A stretch of 64,000 nucleotides of DNA, taken from assembly GCA_902767845.1 (NCBI GenBank), contig CACXIV010000001.1:1-64000 (forward strand), in the 5' to 3' direction. This DNA comes from an uncultured Ruminococcus sp. (GTDB taxonomy: Bacteria; Bacillota; Clostridia; Oscillospirales; Acutalibacteraceae). Below are positions 1-8,723 of the stretch, in pieces. A model generated the notes under the pieces. The model was given only the letters and a program-made list of their open reading frames with translations, was not told the origin of the DNA and searched no databases. The number at the start of each line of letters is the position of its first letter. Position 1 is the first letter of the stretch. A program made the position numbers and the translations under genes.

Positions 1-559
1 ACTTATCGACAACTACGACAGCTTTTCCTACAACTTATACCAATATGTAGGAGAGATCGAGCCGGATATAAAGGTGATACGCAACGATGAGCTCACGACG
101 GATGAGATAAAGGCGCTAAAGCCCGACAGGATCATCCTCTCGCCGGGTCCCGGCAGACCCGAGGACGCAGGAATCATCATTGAAGCCGTTAAAAAGCTCG
201 GAGCGGATATCCCGATGCTCGGCGTTTGCCTCGGTCATCAGGCGATCTGCGCAGCGTTCGGGGCGAAGATCACCTATGCCAAGGAGCTTATGCACGGCAA
301 GCAAAGCAAAGTCAGCTTTGATAAAAGCTGTCCGATATTCAGGGATTGTCCCGATACCGCATTAGTCGCGAGATACCACTCGCTCGCGGCGGACGAAGCC
401 ACTGTCCCCGATTGTCTGAACGTCACGGCAAGGACTGATGACGGCGAGATAATGGCGGTTCAGCATAAAGAATATCCCATTTTCGGCTTGCAGTTTCACC
501 CCGAGTCGATTATGACTCCCGACGGGAAAAAGATATTACGAAATTTTATAAAAGGATAA
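1..559 (+). CDS. trpG: Anthranilate synthase component II (glutamine amidotransferase), 5' end cut by window
   Basis: This subunit hydrolyses glutamine and passes ammonia to TrpE, the first step of tryptophan synthesis. The frame is open from base 2 and gives 185 visible residues starting LIDNYDSFSYNL, which is the normal TrpG N-terminus, so only a few codons are missing. The class I amidotransferase triad is visible: the nucleophile elbow GVCLGHQAI (Cys 76 of the visible part) and the HPES motif (His 166, Glu 168). The oxyanion-loop motif SPGPGRPEDAG is also present. It is the first visible gene of a trp operon and trpD follows after 27 bases. trpE would be expected just outside the window. 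In some bacteria this subunit also serves p-aminobenzoate synthesis, but the location argues for the trp role. Confidence 0.96.
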   Translation, partial: LIDNYDSFSYNLYQYVGEIEPDIKVIRNDELTTDEIKALKPDRIILSPGPGRPEDAGIIIEAVKKLGADIPMLGVCLGHQAICAAFGAKITYAKELMHGKQSKVSFDKSCPIFRDCPDTALVARYHSLAADEATVPDCLNVTARTDDGEIMAVQHKEYPIFGLQFHPESIMTPDGKKILRNFIKG

Positions 560-586
560 AATAGGGTTATAGAAAGGAAAATTAAA

Positions 587-1618
587 ATGATCAAAGAAGC
601 AATTGTAAAAATAGTCAACAAGGAAGATCTGACTTACAGCGAAGCCTATGCCGTGATGAACGAGATCATGAACGGCGAGACATCCCCCACACAGAACGCC
701 GCGTTTCTTGCCTCGCTCTCCACAAAGAGCGCGAAGGCGGAGACTACTGATGAGATCGCCGGCTGCGCGGCGGCGATGCGCGACCACGCCACAAAGGTTG
801 AGACCGGGATGGATGTTTTTGAGATCGTCGGAACCGGCGGCGACAACGCGCAGAGCTTCAATATTTCGACCACAGCCGCTATTATCGCCGCGTCGGGCGG
901 TATGAAGGTTGCAAAACACGGCAATCGCGCGGCTTCATCAAACAGCGGCACAGCGGACTGCCTCGAGGCTCTCGGTGTAAATATCAGCCAAAGCCCTAAG
1001 CGTTGCGTTGAGCTTCTCAATGAGGTCGGAATGTGCTTTTTCTTCGCTCAACAGTATCACTCATCAATGAAGTATGTCGGTGCGATACGCCGCGAGCTTG
1101 GTTTCCGTACAGTCTTTAATATCCTCGGACCGCTCACCAATCCTGCTTCTCCCAAAATGCAGCTTTTGGGCGTTTATGATGCATATCTTGTAGAGCCGCT
1201 GGCGCAGGTCCTTATCAACCTCGGCGTAAAGCGCGGTATGGTCGTTTACGGTATGGACAAGCTCGATGAGATATCACTCAGCTCGCCGACAAAGATCTGC
1301 GAGATCAAGGACGGTTGGTTCAAGTCCTACCTCATCAAGCCCGAGGATTTTGGCTTTGAACGATGCACAAAGGACGATCTTAAGGGAGGTGCTCCCGATG
1401 ACAACGCCCGAATCACGCGCGATATCCTCAGCGGCAAAAAGGGTCATCAGCGCAACGCCGTTCTGCTCAATGCCGGCGCGGCGCTGTATATCGGCGGAAA
1501 GGCGGACAGTATGAAAGAAGGCGTGTCACTCGCCGCCGAGCTGATAGATTCGGGCAAAGCGTTACAGACCCTGGAAAAGCTGATTGAAGCGAGCAACAGC
1601 CCCGAGGTGGAAGTATGA
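587..1618 (+). CDS. trpD: Anthranilate phosphoribosyltransferase
   Basis: It transfers the phosphoribosyl group from PRPP to anthranilate, the second committed step of tryptophan synthesis. The 343-residue protein has the usual family length. Visible motifs are [14 protein letters not shown] (PRPP-binding glycine loop), [15 protein letters not shown] (anthranilate/PRPP site), and GPLTNPASP near the middle. The ATG is preceded by an AGAAAGGA ribosome binding site. The stop overlaps the trpC start as ATGA, which implies translational coupling. It is not fused to trpG, unlike some enterobacterial versions. Confidence 0.97.
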   Translation: MIKEAIVKIVNKEDLTYSEAYAVMNEIMNGETSPTQNAAFLASLSTKSAKAETTDEIAGCAAAMRDHATKVETGMDVFEIVGTGGDNAQSFNISTTAAIIAASGGMKVAKHGNRAASSNSGTADCLEALGVNISQSPKRCVELLNEVGMCFFFAQQYHSSMKYVGAIRRELGFRTVFNILGPLTNPASPKMQLLGVYDAYLVEPLAQVLINLGVKRGMVVYGMDKLDEISLSSPTKICEIKDGWFKSYLIKPEDFGFERCTKDDLKGGAPDDNARITRDILSGKKGHQRNAVLLNAGAALYIGGKADSMKEGVSLAAELIDSGKALQTLEKLIEASNSPEVEV

Positions 1619-2397
1619 CGATACTTGACAAGCTTGCGGAACACGCCAAAGAGCGAGTCGCTGAAGCTAAAAAAGATATTTCTTTATCAGAAATATGCCG
1701 CGTTGCTATGAGTATGCCTAAGGGCGGCTTTGAGTTTGAAAACGCGCTGAGATCGGATGACATTTCATTCATCTGCGAGTGCAAAAAAGCCTCTCCCTCA
1801 AAGGGCTTGATTGCTCAGGACTTTCCATATCTTCAAATTGCAAAGGATTATGAGGCGGCAGGCGCAGATTGTATTTCTGTACTGACGGAGCCGAAGTGGT
1901 TTTTGGGCAGAAATGATTATTTGAGAGAGATTGCCGCAAACGTGAGCATACCCTGTCTGCGCAAGGATTTTACCGTCGACGAATATATGATATACGAGGC
2001 AAAGACCCTGGGCGCTTCGGCGGTATTGCTGATAGTATCTATACTTTCCGAAACGCAGCTGCGCGAATATATCAAAATCTGTGATGAGCTCGGTATTTCG
2101 GCTCTCGTTGAGATACACGATGAAAAGGAAGCGCTCACGGCTATCAACGCGGGTGCCGCGCTCATAGGTGTAAATAACCGTAACCTAAAGGATTTTTCGG
2201 TAGATACCGAGAACAGCCGCAGGCTCAGAAATCTGATACCGCGCGATATTTTATTCGTATCGGAAAGCGGAGTTAAAACAGCCGCCGACGTTCAGTCTCT
2301 GCGTAAGATCGGCGCTGACGCGGTATTGGTCGGAGAAGCGCTGATGAAAGCCGAAAACAAGTGTGATAAACTAAAGGAATTGAGAGGATCAAGATGA
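1615..2397 (+). CDS. trpC: Indole-3-glycerol phosphate synthase
   Basis: It closes the indole ring by decarboxylation of 1-(2-carboxyphenylamino)-1-deoxyribulose 5-phosphate. The 260-residue TIM barrel has the expected catalytic segments in order: [10 protein letters not shown] (the lysine/serine stretch after beta-1), [31 protein letters not shown] and SESGV. It overlaps both trpD and trpF by four bases (ATGA), so it sits inside a tightly coupled operon. It is monofunctional: the trpF barrel is a separate gene, in contrast to the fused E. coli protein. Confidence 0.97.
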   Translation: MTILDKLAEHAKERVAEAKKDISLSEICRVAMSMPKGGFEFENALRSDDISFICECKKASPSKGLIAQDFPYLQIAKDYEAAGADCISVLTEPKWFLGRNDYLREIAANVSIPCLRKDFTVDEYMIYEAKTLGASAVLLIVSILSETQLREYIKICDELGISALVEIHDEKEALTAINAGAALIGVNNRNLKDFSVDTENSRRLRNLIPRDILFVSESGVKTAADVQSLRKIGADAVLVGEALMKAENKCDKLKELRGSR

Positions 2398-2996
2398 CTA
2401 AGATAAAAATGTGCGGATTATCGCGCATAGAAGATATAGAGGCAGCAAACGCGATTAAGCCCGATTACATCGGTTTTGTGTTTGCCGAAATAAGCAAGCG
2501 CAGGGTTTCCGCGCTGGAGGCAAGCAAGCTGAAAAGCAAGCTGGATCCCGATATCAAAGCTGTCGGAGTGTTTTTAGATGACAAACTCGATTTTGTAGCG
2601 TCTATGCTAAACCTCGGGATCGTTGATGTGGTGCAGCTCCACGGCTCCGAGGACGAGGAGTATATCGAGAAGGTTCGCCAGATCACGAATAAGCCTATCA
2701 TCAAGGCGTTTATTATCCGCTCCAAAGAGGATGTTGAACGCGCCGAAAAATCGACCGCCGACTACATTCTTCTCGACGGCGGCAAGGGCGAGGGTAAGGT
2801 GTTCGACTGGAGCCTGCTCAAAAATATCAAACGTCCGTACTTCTTGGCGGGCGGACTGAATCCCGGCAACGCGTCAGACGCGGTCAAAGCGCTGAAGCCC
2901 TATGCGGTAGACGTAAGCACGGGTATTGAAACAGACGGCGTAAAGGACAGAGAAAAAATGACAGCGTTTGCTAACGCCGTCAGAGAGGAAGGGTAA
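2394..2996 (+). CDS. trpF: Phosphoribosylanthranilate isomerase
   Basis: It performs the Amadori rearrangement of N-(5'-phosphoribosyl)anthranilate. The 200-residue barrel carries the signature pieces [11 protein letters not shown] (catalytic Cys at position 7), [23 protein letters not shown] (catalytic Asp in LLDGG) and the phosphate-binding loops AGGLNPGN and DVSTGIE. Its start overlaps the trpC stop by four bases. trpB begins two bases after its stop. Length and motifs are typical and nothing looks damaged. Confidence 0.97.
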   Translation: MTKIKMCGLSRIEDIEAANAIKPDYIGFVFAEISKRRVSALEASKLKSKLDPDIKAVGVFLDDKLDFVASMLNLGIVDVVQLHGSEDEEYIEKVRQITNKPIIKAFIIRSKEDVERAEKSTADYILLDGGKGEGKVFDWSLLKNIKRPYFLAGGLNPGNASDAVKALKPYAVDVSTGIETDGVKDREKMTAFANAVREEG

Positions 2997-2997
2997 T

Positions 2998-4188
2998 ATG
3001 ACAAATCCAAAAGGGCGATTCGGCGTTCACGGCGGACAGTATATCCCCGAAACGCTTATGAACGCGGTGATCGAGCTGGAAGAAGCCTACGATCACTATA
3101 AAAACGACCCGGAGTTCAACCGGGAGCTTACGCAGCTCTTTAATGAGTATGCCGGCAGACCGTCGCGCTTGTACTTTGCGGAGAAGATGACAAACGACCT
3201 CGGCGGCGCGAAAATATACCTAAAGCGCGAGGATCTCAACCACACCGGCGCGCACAAGATCAACAACGTTCTCGGACAGGCGCTGCTCGCCAAAAAGATG
3301 GGCAAGACAAGGCTTATCGCAGAGACCGGCGCGGGTCAGCACGGAGTCGCGACGGCTACCGCGGCAGCTCTTATGGGAATGGAGTGCGTTGTATTTATGG
3401 GCGAGGAGGACACCAAACGTCAGGCGCTCAACGTCTACAAAATGCGTCTGCTCGGTTCTAAGGTTATACCTGTTACCACAGGCACGGCAACCTTGAAGGA
3501 CGCGGTCAGCGAAGCGATGCGCGAGTGGACGACTCGTATCAGCGACACCCATTATTGCCTCGGCTCTGTTATGGGGCCTCATCCGTTCCCGACAATTGTC
3601 CGTGATTTTCAGGCGGTCATTTCAAAGGAGATCAAAGAGCAGATGCTTGAAAAGGAAGGTCGGCTTCCCGATGCGGTACTTGCCTGCGTTGGCGGCGGCT
3701 CAAACGCGATCGGCAGCTTTTATCATTTTATCGGCGACGAAAGCGTCAGGCTTATTGGCTGCGAAGCGGCGGGCAGAGGTATCGACACCTTCGAGACCGC
3801 AGCGACTATCTCGACCGGCAGACTCGGTATATTCCACGGTATGAAGTCCTACTTCTGCCAAGATGAGGACGGTCAAATCGCTCCTGTATATTCCATCTCC
3901 GCGGGACTCGACTACCCCGGCGTAGGTCCCGAGCACGCTCACCTGCACGACATCGGCAGGGCAGAATATGTGGCGATAACCGATGACGAGGCGGTGAACG
4001 CCTTTGAGTATCTCTCAAAAACCGAAGGCATCATCCCGGCGATAGAGTCGTCTCACGCACTCGCACACGCTATGAAGATAGCACCGGAAATGGACAAAGA
4101 CCAAATCATCGTCGTCAACCTTTCGGGCAGAGGCGACAAGGACTGCGCGGCGATCGCGCGCTACAGAGGGGAGGATATCCGTGAATAG
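2998..4188 (+). CDS. trpB: Tryptophan synthase beta chain
   Basis: This PLP enzyme condenses indole, channelled from TrpA, with serine. I chose the ATG at 2998 ([15 protein letters not shown]) rather than an upstream in-frame ATG at 2968 that lies inside trpF, because AGAGGAAGGG precedes it at the right distance and TrpB proteins start this way. The mature 396 residues are the normal length for TrpB1. The PLP lysine is Lys 87 in HTGAHKINN, and the glycine-rich phosphate cradle GGGSNAIG is present. The gene end overlaps the trpA start by eight bases, as expected for subunits of one alpha2-beta2 complex. Confidence 0.98.
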   Translation: MTNPKGRFGVHGGQYIPETLMNAVIELEEAYDHYKNDPEFNRELTQLFNEYAGRPSRLYFAEKMTNDLGGAKIYLKREDLNHTGAHKINNVLGQALLAKKMGKTRLIAETGAGQHGVATATAAALMGMECVVFMGEEDTKRQALNVYKMRLLGSKVIPVTTGTATLKDAVSEAMREWTTRISDTHYCLGSVMGPHPFPTIVRDFQAVISKEIKEQMLEKEGRLPDAVLACVGGGSNAIGSFYHFIGDESVRLIGCEAAGRGIDTFETAATISTGRLGIFHGMKSYFCQDEDGQIAPVYSISAGLDYPGVGPEHAHLHDIGRAEYVAITDDEAVNAFEYLSKTEGIIPAIESSHALAHAMKIAPEMDKDQIIVVNLSGRGDKDCAAIARYRGEDIRE

Positions 4189-4954
4189 AATAGAAAATGC
4201 ATTTAAAAACGGCAAGGCGTTTATCCCGTTCATCACCTGCGGCGATCCCGATCTTGAAACGACCGCCGCGGCTGTAAGAGCGGCTGTTAAGAGCGGCGCG
4301 GATTTGATCGAGCTGGGGATTCCCTTCTCAGACCCGACCGCCGAAGGCCCCGTCATTCAAGGCGCGAATATCCGCGCGCTGAAGGGCGGCGTAAAAACCG
4401 ATATGATTTTTGAGCTTGTCAGAGAGCTTCGCACCGACGTTACTGTGCCTATGGTATTTATGACCTACGCCAATGTGGTGTTCTCCTACGGCGCGGAAAA
4501 ATTCATCTCAACCTGTGCCGAGATCGGGATAGACGGCTTGATCCTTCCCGACATCCCGTTTGAGGAGAAGGATGAATTTCTGCCGATTTGCCGCAGATAT
4601 GATGTTGCGCTGATCTCGCTTATCGCGCCGACCTCCGAAAACCGTATTGGTATGATCGCCAAGGAAGCAGAGGGCTTTATCTATATCGTTTCAAGCCTTG
4701 GTGTAACCGGTATGCGCAGCGAGATCAATACCGACTTGGAATCCATTGTCAGCATTATCAGACAAAACACAGACGTTCCCTGTGCGATAGGCTTCGGTAT
4801 TTCCACACCTGAGCAGGCAAAGAAAATGGCGGGTATCTCCGATGGAGCAATAGTCGGTTCTGCGATAGTAAAGCTGCTCGAAAAGCACGGCAAGGATGCT
4901 CCTTCATATATCGGGGAGTATGTCAGAGCTATGAAGGAAGCGGTTTATCAATGA
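4181..4954 (+). CDS. trpA: Tryptophan synthase alpha chain
   Basis: It cleaves indole-3-glycerol phosphate and hands indole to TrpB. Translation starts at a GTG inside the trpB end, with GGGGAGG six bases upstream. The 257-residue protein has the usual barrel motifs: [17 protein letters not shown] (with the catalytic Glu), [15 protein letters not shown] and GFGISTPEQ. The residue aligned with E. coli catalytic Asp60 reads Glu (DPTAEGP instead of DPLADGP). The rest of the site is intact, so this is probably a lineage variant and not a dead enzyme. It is the last gene of the operon. Confidence 0.96.
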   Translation: MNRIENAFKNGKAFIPFITCGDPDLETTAAAVRAAVKSGADLIELGIPFSDPTAEGPVIQGANIRALKGGVKTDMIFELVRELRTDVTVPMVFMTYANVVFSYGAEKFISTCAEIGIDGLILPDIPFEEKDEFLPICRRYDVALISLIAPTSENRIGMIAKEAEGFIYIVSSLGVTGMRSEINTDLESIVSIIRQNTDVPCAIGFGISTPEQAKKMAGISDGAIVGSAIVKLLEKHGKDAPSYIGEYVRAMKEAVYQ

Positions 4955-5197
4955 AAGTTGAGATTATTATCTCAAAAATCTTTCTGTGATTTACACTGAT
5001 TGACAACAAAACCTTTAACGGACAATCAAACAGAGCATTTAAAACAGAAACAATTACATCCAAAACCGTTATGATAGGAACGGAAACATAATTTTAGTCG
5101 CGGAAAAAATGAGCCTCGGTATACAGAGGAGTCGCGTGACTTCCATAATGAGATTAACGCTGCGATTGAGCTTAATGAAAAATGATATTTAGTAATT
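4955..5197 (+). other. trp operon 3' intergenic region
   Basis: No intact gene was found. It holds a decayed copy of a small gene (5049-5185, listed separately) and ends at the terminator at 5198. It is probably transcribed as the trp operon 3' untranslated region, because no stop signal appears before 5198. Confidence 0.5.
5049..5185 (+). pseudogene. Frameshifted remnant of the small gene found intact at 33212
   Basis: The first part, read from 5055, gives YIQNRYDRNGN, identical to residues 3-13 of the small protein at 33212-33421. After a frame change the sequence from 5111 reads EPRYTEESRDFHNEINAA and reaches a stop at 5183-5185. This matches EPQHTEELRGFLNEIYAD of the intact copy. The start codon position reads AAC and an in-frame stop lies at 5040, so the copy has lost its start and carries at least one frameshift. 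It is a dead paralogue. The function of the family is unknown to me. Confidence 0.75.
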
Positions 5198-5231
5198 AAA
5201 CATCCACCGGTACAGCCGGTGGATGTTTTTT
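5198..5231 (+). terminator. Rho-independent terminator of the trp operon
   Basis: A perfect 13-bp stem (arms 5198-5210 and 5216-5228, loop TACAG) runs into a T-rich tail. It separates the trp operon from the EPS cluster promoter. Confidence 0.9.
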
Positions 5232-5424
5232 GAATTAATAGTATTTTCGCGGCGTTTTGTTCTTTGATATTTCGTTTATTGGACTTATTTCAAAAACCAC
5301 AATGTGACATTCTTAACTAATAATAACATAAAGATTATTGTAAAAAAAGCCATTGTTGACTATATTTTTATTTTTGAAAAACATTACATTGTCAAAGTTG
5401 ACAAATAATACATTGTTAATCATC

Positions 5425-5452
5425 TTGACAAATTGTGAAAAAGTGCTATAAT
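5425..5452 (+). promoter_or_regulatory. Sigma-A promoter of the EPS cluster
   Basis: TTGACA at 5425-5430, a 16-base spacer and TATAAT at 5447-5452 give consensus hexamers. The 100 bases upstream are AT-rich and repeat ATTGT and TTGAC/GTCAA motifs (for example 5387-5403), which could be regulator sites. The first EPS gene starts about 225 bases after the predicted transcript start. Confidence 0.85.
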
Positions 5453-5459
5453 AATATAG

Positions 5460-5683
5460 GCTTAATCTGGCTTTTTATTCTGAAAAGTGTAAAATTTTCC
5501 AAAAATTGATGATTCTCGAAGAGGTATTATTACGTTAAAGCGTTTTGTATATAATTATTCCGCCGCCTTTTTTTCATCAATTCCTTTGAATAATGGGGAA
5601 AATATGAGCGAAGCGGATTGTGAAAAAATCAGGCCGGATTTGAAACAGTAAACTGCAATCAATGAATAACAGAGGCATTTGGT
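5460..5683 (+). promoter_or_regulatory. Long 5' leader of the EPS operon
   Basis: About 220 transcribed bases precede the first EPS gene. I see no strong terminator hairpin. A possible 15-codon leader ORF (ATG 5604, stop 5649-5651) has a weak GGGGA upstream. Leaders of EPS operons in Firmicutes often carry antitermination or riboregulatory elements, but no known element could be recognised here. Confidence 0.35.
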
Positions 5684-6490
5684 ATGAATAAAACGGAAAG
5701 AAAAAAAGCAGAAGCAAAAGAGCTTGAGATCAATATTTTACCCTTGTTAAAAGAATTGGTGAAAAAATTGTGGCTGATCGTGCTTGTCGGACTGATCGTA
5801 GGCGGAGCGGTCTTTGCCGGAGCTAAGGTATTAATAAAGCCATCCTACCGCAGCGGCTTTACCGCGTATGTCAATAATAAGCAGAGTAAGCAGACAACCG
5901 ATTATTTGACAAGCTCCGACGTTACTGCCGCAAAGCAACTTGTACTAACATATCAGTCTATCCTAAAATCAAACTCGATACTTACGGCGGCGGCAGAGTC
6001 AATTGGTGTGGATATGTCGTATGAAAGTCTTGCGAAGAGAGTTTCTACCGAGATCAAGGATGAAACCGAGATCATCGCGGTTTACGTGGTCGATACCGAT
6101 CCGCAGTTTGCGTATGATTACGCGCAGGCTATCGAAAAGACCGCTCCCGTATACATGTCTCAGATCGTAGAGGGAAGCTCGATGAAGATAATCGACATCC
6201 CCGAATACAGCGATAAGCGCTACAAGCCGAGTTATTTGAGGTACGGAATCATAGGCTTTTTGATCGGAGCCCTTATAGTTGTCGTATTTTTGATCATCAG
6301 GTATTTTATGGACGATACCGTTAAAGGCGAGGGAGAGGTCGAAGATAAATTTGATCTGCCGATACTCGGCGTTATACCGGATGTGACCAAGGCGTCAAAT
6401 AAAAGCTCGGATTACTATTACTATGAGCAAAACAACAAAACAGAGCCGGTAAATATTTCCGAAGGTGAGCAGAAAAATGAAGAAGAATAA
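5684..6490 (+). CDS. Polysaccharide co-polymerase, Wzz/CpsC type (chain-length regulator, kinase activator)
   Basis: It is predicted to control EPS chain length and to activate the partner tyrosine kinase at the membrane. The 268 residues show a short cytoplasmic N-terminus, a first membrane helix around residues 30-50 (LWLIVLVGLIVGGAVF), an extracellular domain, and a second helix around 185-207 (YGIIGFLIGALIVVVFLII). The cytoplasmic tail contains a DYYYY cluster, which is a likely kinase substrate. In Gram-positive bacteria this transmembrane adaptor is separate from the kinase, and here the kinase gene overlaps its end. It is the first gene of the EPS operon. Confidence 0.9.
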   Translation: MNKTERKKAEAKELEINILPLLKELVKKLWLIVLVGLIVGGAVFAGAKVLIKPSYRSGFTAYVNNKQSKQTTDYLTSSDVTAAKQLVLTYQSILKSNSILTAAAESIGVDMSYESLAKRVSTEIKDETEIIAVYVVDTDPQFAYDYAQAIEKTAPVYMSQIVEGSSMKIIDIPEYSDKRYKPSYLRYGIIGFLIGALIVVVFLIIRYFMDDTVKGEGEVEDKFDLPILGVIPDVTKASNKSSDYYYYEQNNKTEPVNISEGEQKNEEE

Positions 6491-7214
6491 CAATAAAACG
6501 GTTATATTCAACCCCCAAAAAATGCTTCTTTCGGAAAAGTCTGCATTTTCCGTAAAAGAAGCGTATAAAACCTTGAGAACAAACGTCATGTTCTCTCTAC
6601 CGGGCAAGGACAGCAAGTGCATAGGCGTAGTTTCTCCCGAGCGCGGCGACGGCAAAAGCTCGGTCGCTATAAATTTAGCGATCTCATTTTCTCAGATCAA
6701 TAAAAAAGTCATAATTGTCGACTGCGACCTGAGACTTCCCACTATCGCTTCAAAATTGGGGATAGAGGCAAAGCCCGGACTGAGCAATTTTCTCTCGGGC
6801 AATCAGGACAGCGATCAGCCGCTTATCAGGCGCTCAAGAGAGTACGGCATAGACATTATGACAGCCGGAGATATCCCTCCCGATCCCACCGCTTTGATAA
6901 CTTCAAAGCAGATGGACGCGTTTATAGGCTTGCTCAAAAAGTATTACGACTATATCATTCTCGACTTTCCGCCTGCGACGATCGTCAGCGACGCCGCATC
7001 GGTGTCAAGGATAGTCGACGGATACCTTATAGTTATCCGCCACAATTCCTCGGAATTTTCAAAAATCAACGAGACTATGAAGCAGATGGATTTTGCCGAC
7101 GCGAAGATATTGGGCTTTGTCTACAACGGCAAGGATGAGCATAAAAAATATTATAAGCGCGGAAAATACAGCAAGTATTACTATAACTACTATTACTATA
7201 AGAAAAACGAGTAA
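6477..7214 (+). CDS. Bacterial tyrosine kinase, CpsD/CapB type
   Basis: This is a cytoplasmic BY-kinase that autophosphorylates and, with its CpsC-like partner, regulates EPS assembly. I start it at ATG 6477 (AAGGTGAG upstream) and not at the in-frame GTG 6465. The 245 residues contain a Walker A (SPERGDGKSS, Lys 60), a Walker A' (VIIVDCDLR, Asp 82 and 84) and a Walker B (YIILDFPP). The C-terminus is an extreme tyrosine cluster, with ten Tyr in the last 22 residues. The gene overlaps the upstream adaptor by 14 bases. MinD-like ATPases share the fold, but the Tyr tail and context settle the role. Confidence 0.94.
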   Translation: MKKNNNKTVIFNPQKMLLSEKSAFSVKEAYKTLRTNVMFSLPGKDSKCIGVVSPERGDGKSSVAINLAISFSQINKKVIIVDCDLRLPTIASKLGIEAKPGLSNFLSGNQDSDQPLIRRSREYGIDIMTAGDIPPDPTALITSKQMDAFIGLLKKYYDYIILDFPPATIVSDAASVSRIVDGYLIVIRHNSSEFSKINETMKQMDFADAKILGFVYNGKDEHKKYYKRGKYSKYYYNYYYYKKNE

Positions 7215-7262
7215 CACCGTCTTGAAAAATGGATGTATCAACTATTCAAAGGGAGAGAGAGC

Positions 7263-7904
7263 ATGTACAAAAAGATTGTTAAACGTCTTTTGGACATTTT
7301 TATGTCGGCAATTATTTTAATAATATGCTCTCTGTTTATGCTTGTTGTAATGTTGCTGATAAAAATAGACTCTCCGGGTCCTGCTGTATTTAAGCAGGAG
7401 AGACTCGGTAAAAACGGCAGGACTTTTACAATGTATAAGTTCCGCAGCATGAAGCAAAACTCCGAGCACACCGGAAGCGGCGTATACAGCGGCAAGGGCG
7501 ACGCGAGAGTTACGAAGTTAGGCAAGATATTGCGAGTGACCAGCATTGACGAGCTTCCGCAACTGATAAATATTATCAAGGGAGATATGAGCTTTATCGG
7601 GCCCAGACCTCCGCTTACATATCATCCGTGGAAGTTGGAGGAATACACGGATGAGCAAAAGAGGATGTTTGAGATCTGTCCCGGTCTGACCGGCTGGGCG
7701 CAGGTTCACGGAAGAAAGAATCTTGAATGGAACGAACGTATCAGACTGAACGTTTGGTATGTTGACAATGTATCGTTCCTGCTTGATATAAAAATCTTTT
7801 TTATGACTATCGGTAAGGTGTTTACAAGTGCCGATAACCAGAATACAGGTGAAACGGTAGTCAGGGATTCGATAGCTGTTACCGAATCTGAAGCAGGTGT
7901 TTGA
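7263..7904 (+). CDS. Undecaprenyl-phosphate sugar-1-phosphate transferase (monotopic phosphoglycosyl transferase)
   Basis: It loads the first sugar phosphate onto undecaprenyl phosphate and so starts the EPS repeat unit on the inner membrane face. The ATG at 7263 follows GGGAGAGAGAG. The 213-residue length fits the short PglC-like form, with one N-terminal membrane helix and the catalytic domain only. Signature motifs are FKQERLGKNG, MYKFRSM, the catalytic-dyad region SIDELPQLINI, and GDMSFIGPRPPL. The sugar donor cannot be told from the sequence. It is operonic with the kinase upstream and the aldolase downstream, which overlaps its end closely. Confidence 0.95.
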   Translation: MYKKIVKRLLDIFMSAIILIICSLFMLVVMLLIKIDSPGPAVFKQERLGKNGRTFTMYKFRSMKQNSEHTGSGVYSGKGDARVTKLGKILRVTSIDELPQLINIIKGDMSFIGPRPPLTYHPWKLEEYTDEQKRMFEICPGLTGWAQVHGRKNLEWNERIRLNVWYVDNVSFLLDIKIFFMTIGKVFTSADNQNTGETVVRDSIAVTESEAGV

Positions 7905-7906
7905 TA

Positions 7907-8722
7907 ATGAGTATTTGCTTGATGTACATTACCAATAACCCCTCAGTTGCCGTTATTGCGCAAAAATCCGGCGTGGACAGGATTTTTCTCGATATGGAAC
8001 ATATCGGCAAGGCACAGCGCCAGTGCGGAATGGATACGGTGATGTGTTCGCATACGATAGAAGACATAAAGAGTATCAGAAGCGTTATTACGACCTCAGA
8101 GCTGTTGGTTCGATGTAATCCGATCAATGACGAATCGGAAAAAGAGATAAATGATGTTGTTGCCGCGGGCGCAGACGTCATTATGCTGCCGTATTTCAAA
8201 AAACTGGAAGAGGCAAAAAGCTTTATCGGTTATGTAGGCGGACGCGCAAAGGTGTGTCTGCTGCTCGAAACCCCCGAGGCGTCGGAAATTATTGACGATA
8301 TTCTGGCGCTCGACGGCATAGATGAGATACACATAGGGATCAATGATTTGAGTATCGGCTACGGTAAAAAGTTCCTTTTTGAGGTTTTGGCAGACGGTAA
8401 GGTCGATTATTTGTGCGCCAAGATCAAAGAAAAGGGTATCCCATACGGCTTTGGAGGAATAGCCTCTCTCGGACGCGGACTTTTACCGTCCGAGCACGTG
8501 ATAATGGAGCATTACCGACTTGGCTCCAAAATGGCTATTTTGTCGCGCAGCTTTTGTAATACCGAAAAGATGAGTGATTTAGACGCTATAAAAGCCGTTT
8601 TTTCAAATGGAGTAAGAGCGATACGCGAGTACGAAAGCTTTTGCGAAAACCATCCCGAAAAATGGGAGCGCAACAGGCAGGAAACCGCTAAAATAATAAA
8701 CCGGATCGCAGGGAATATGTAG
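7907..8722 (+). CDS. HpcH/HpaI-type class II pyruvate aldolase
   Basis: The family adds pyruvate to aldehydes, or the reverse, to make 4-hydroxy-2-oxo acids, using a divalent metal. The 271-residue protein keeps the key pieces: Arg in LLVRCNP, the metal ligand Glu in LLLETPEA, and Asp in GINDLSI with the canonical E-x25-D spacing. Start ATG 7907 lies two codons after a TTG that also opens the frame. Its place inside an EPS operon, directly before a 2-hydroxyacid dehydrogenase (one base apart) and a ligase-like gene, suggests it makes a hydroxy-acid precursor for a glycan substituent. That role is inference, and substrate and product are unknown. Confidence 0.85.
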   Translation: MSICLMYITNNPSVAVIAQKSGVDRIFLDMEHIGKAQRQCGMDTVMCSHTIEDIKSIRSVITTSELLVRCNPINDESEKEINDVVAAGADVIMLPYFKKLEEAKSFIGYVGGRAKVCLLLETPEASEIIDDILALDGIDEIHIGINDLSIGYGKKFLFEVLADGKVDYLCAKIKEKGIPYGFGGIASLGRGLLPSEHVIMEHYRLGSKMAILSRSFCNTEKMSDLDAIKAVFSNGVRAIREYESFCENHPEKWERNRQETAKIINRIAGNM

Positions 8723-8723
8723 T

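Noticed and set aside
5604..5651. 15-codon leader peptide before the EPS genes
   Set aside because: The ribosome site is weak and no regulatory codon run is visible; too little support to call a gene.
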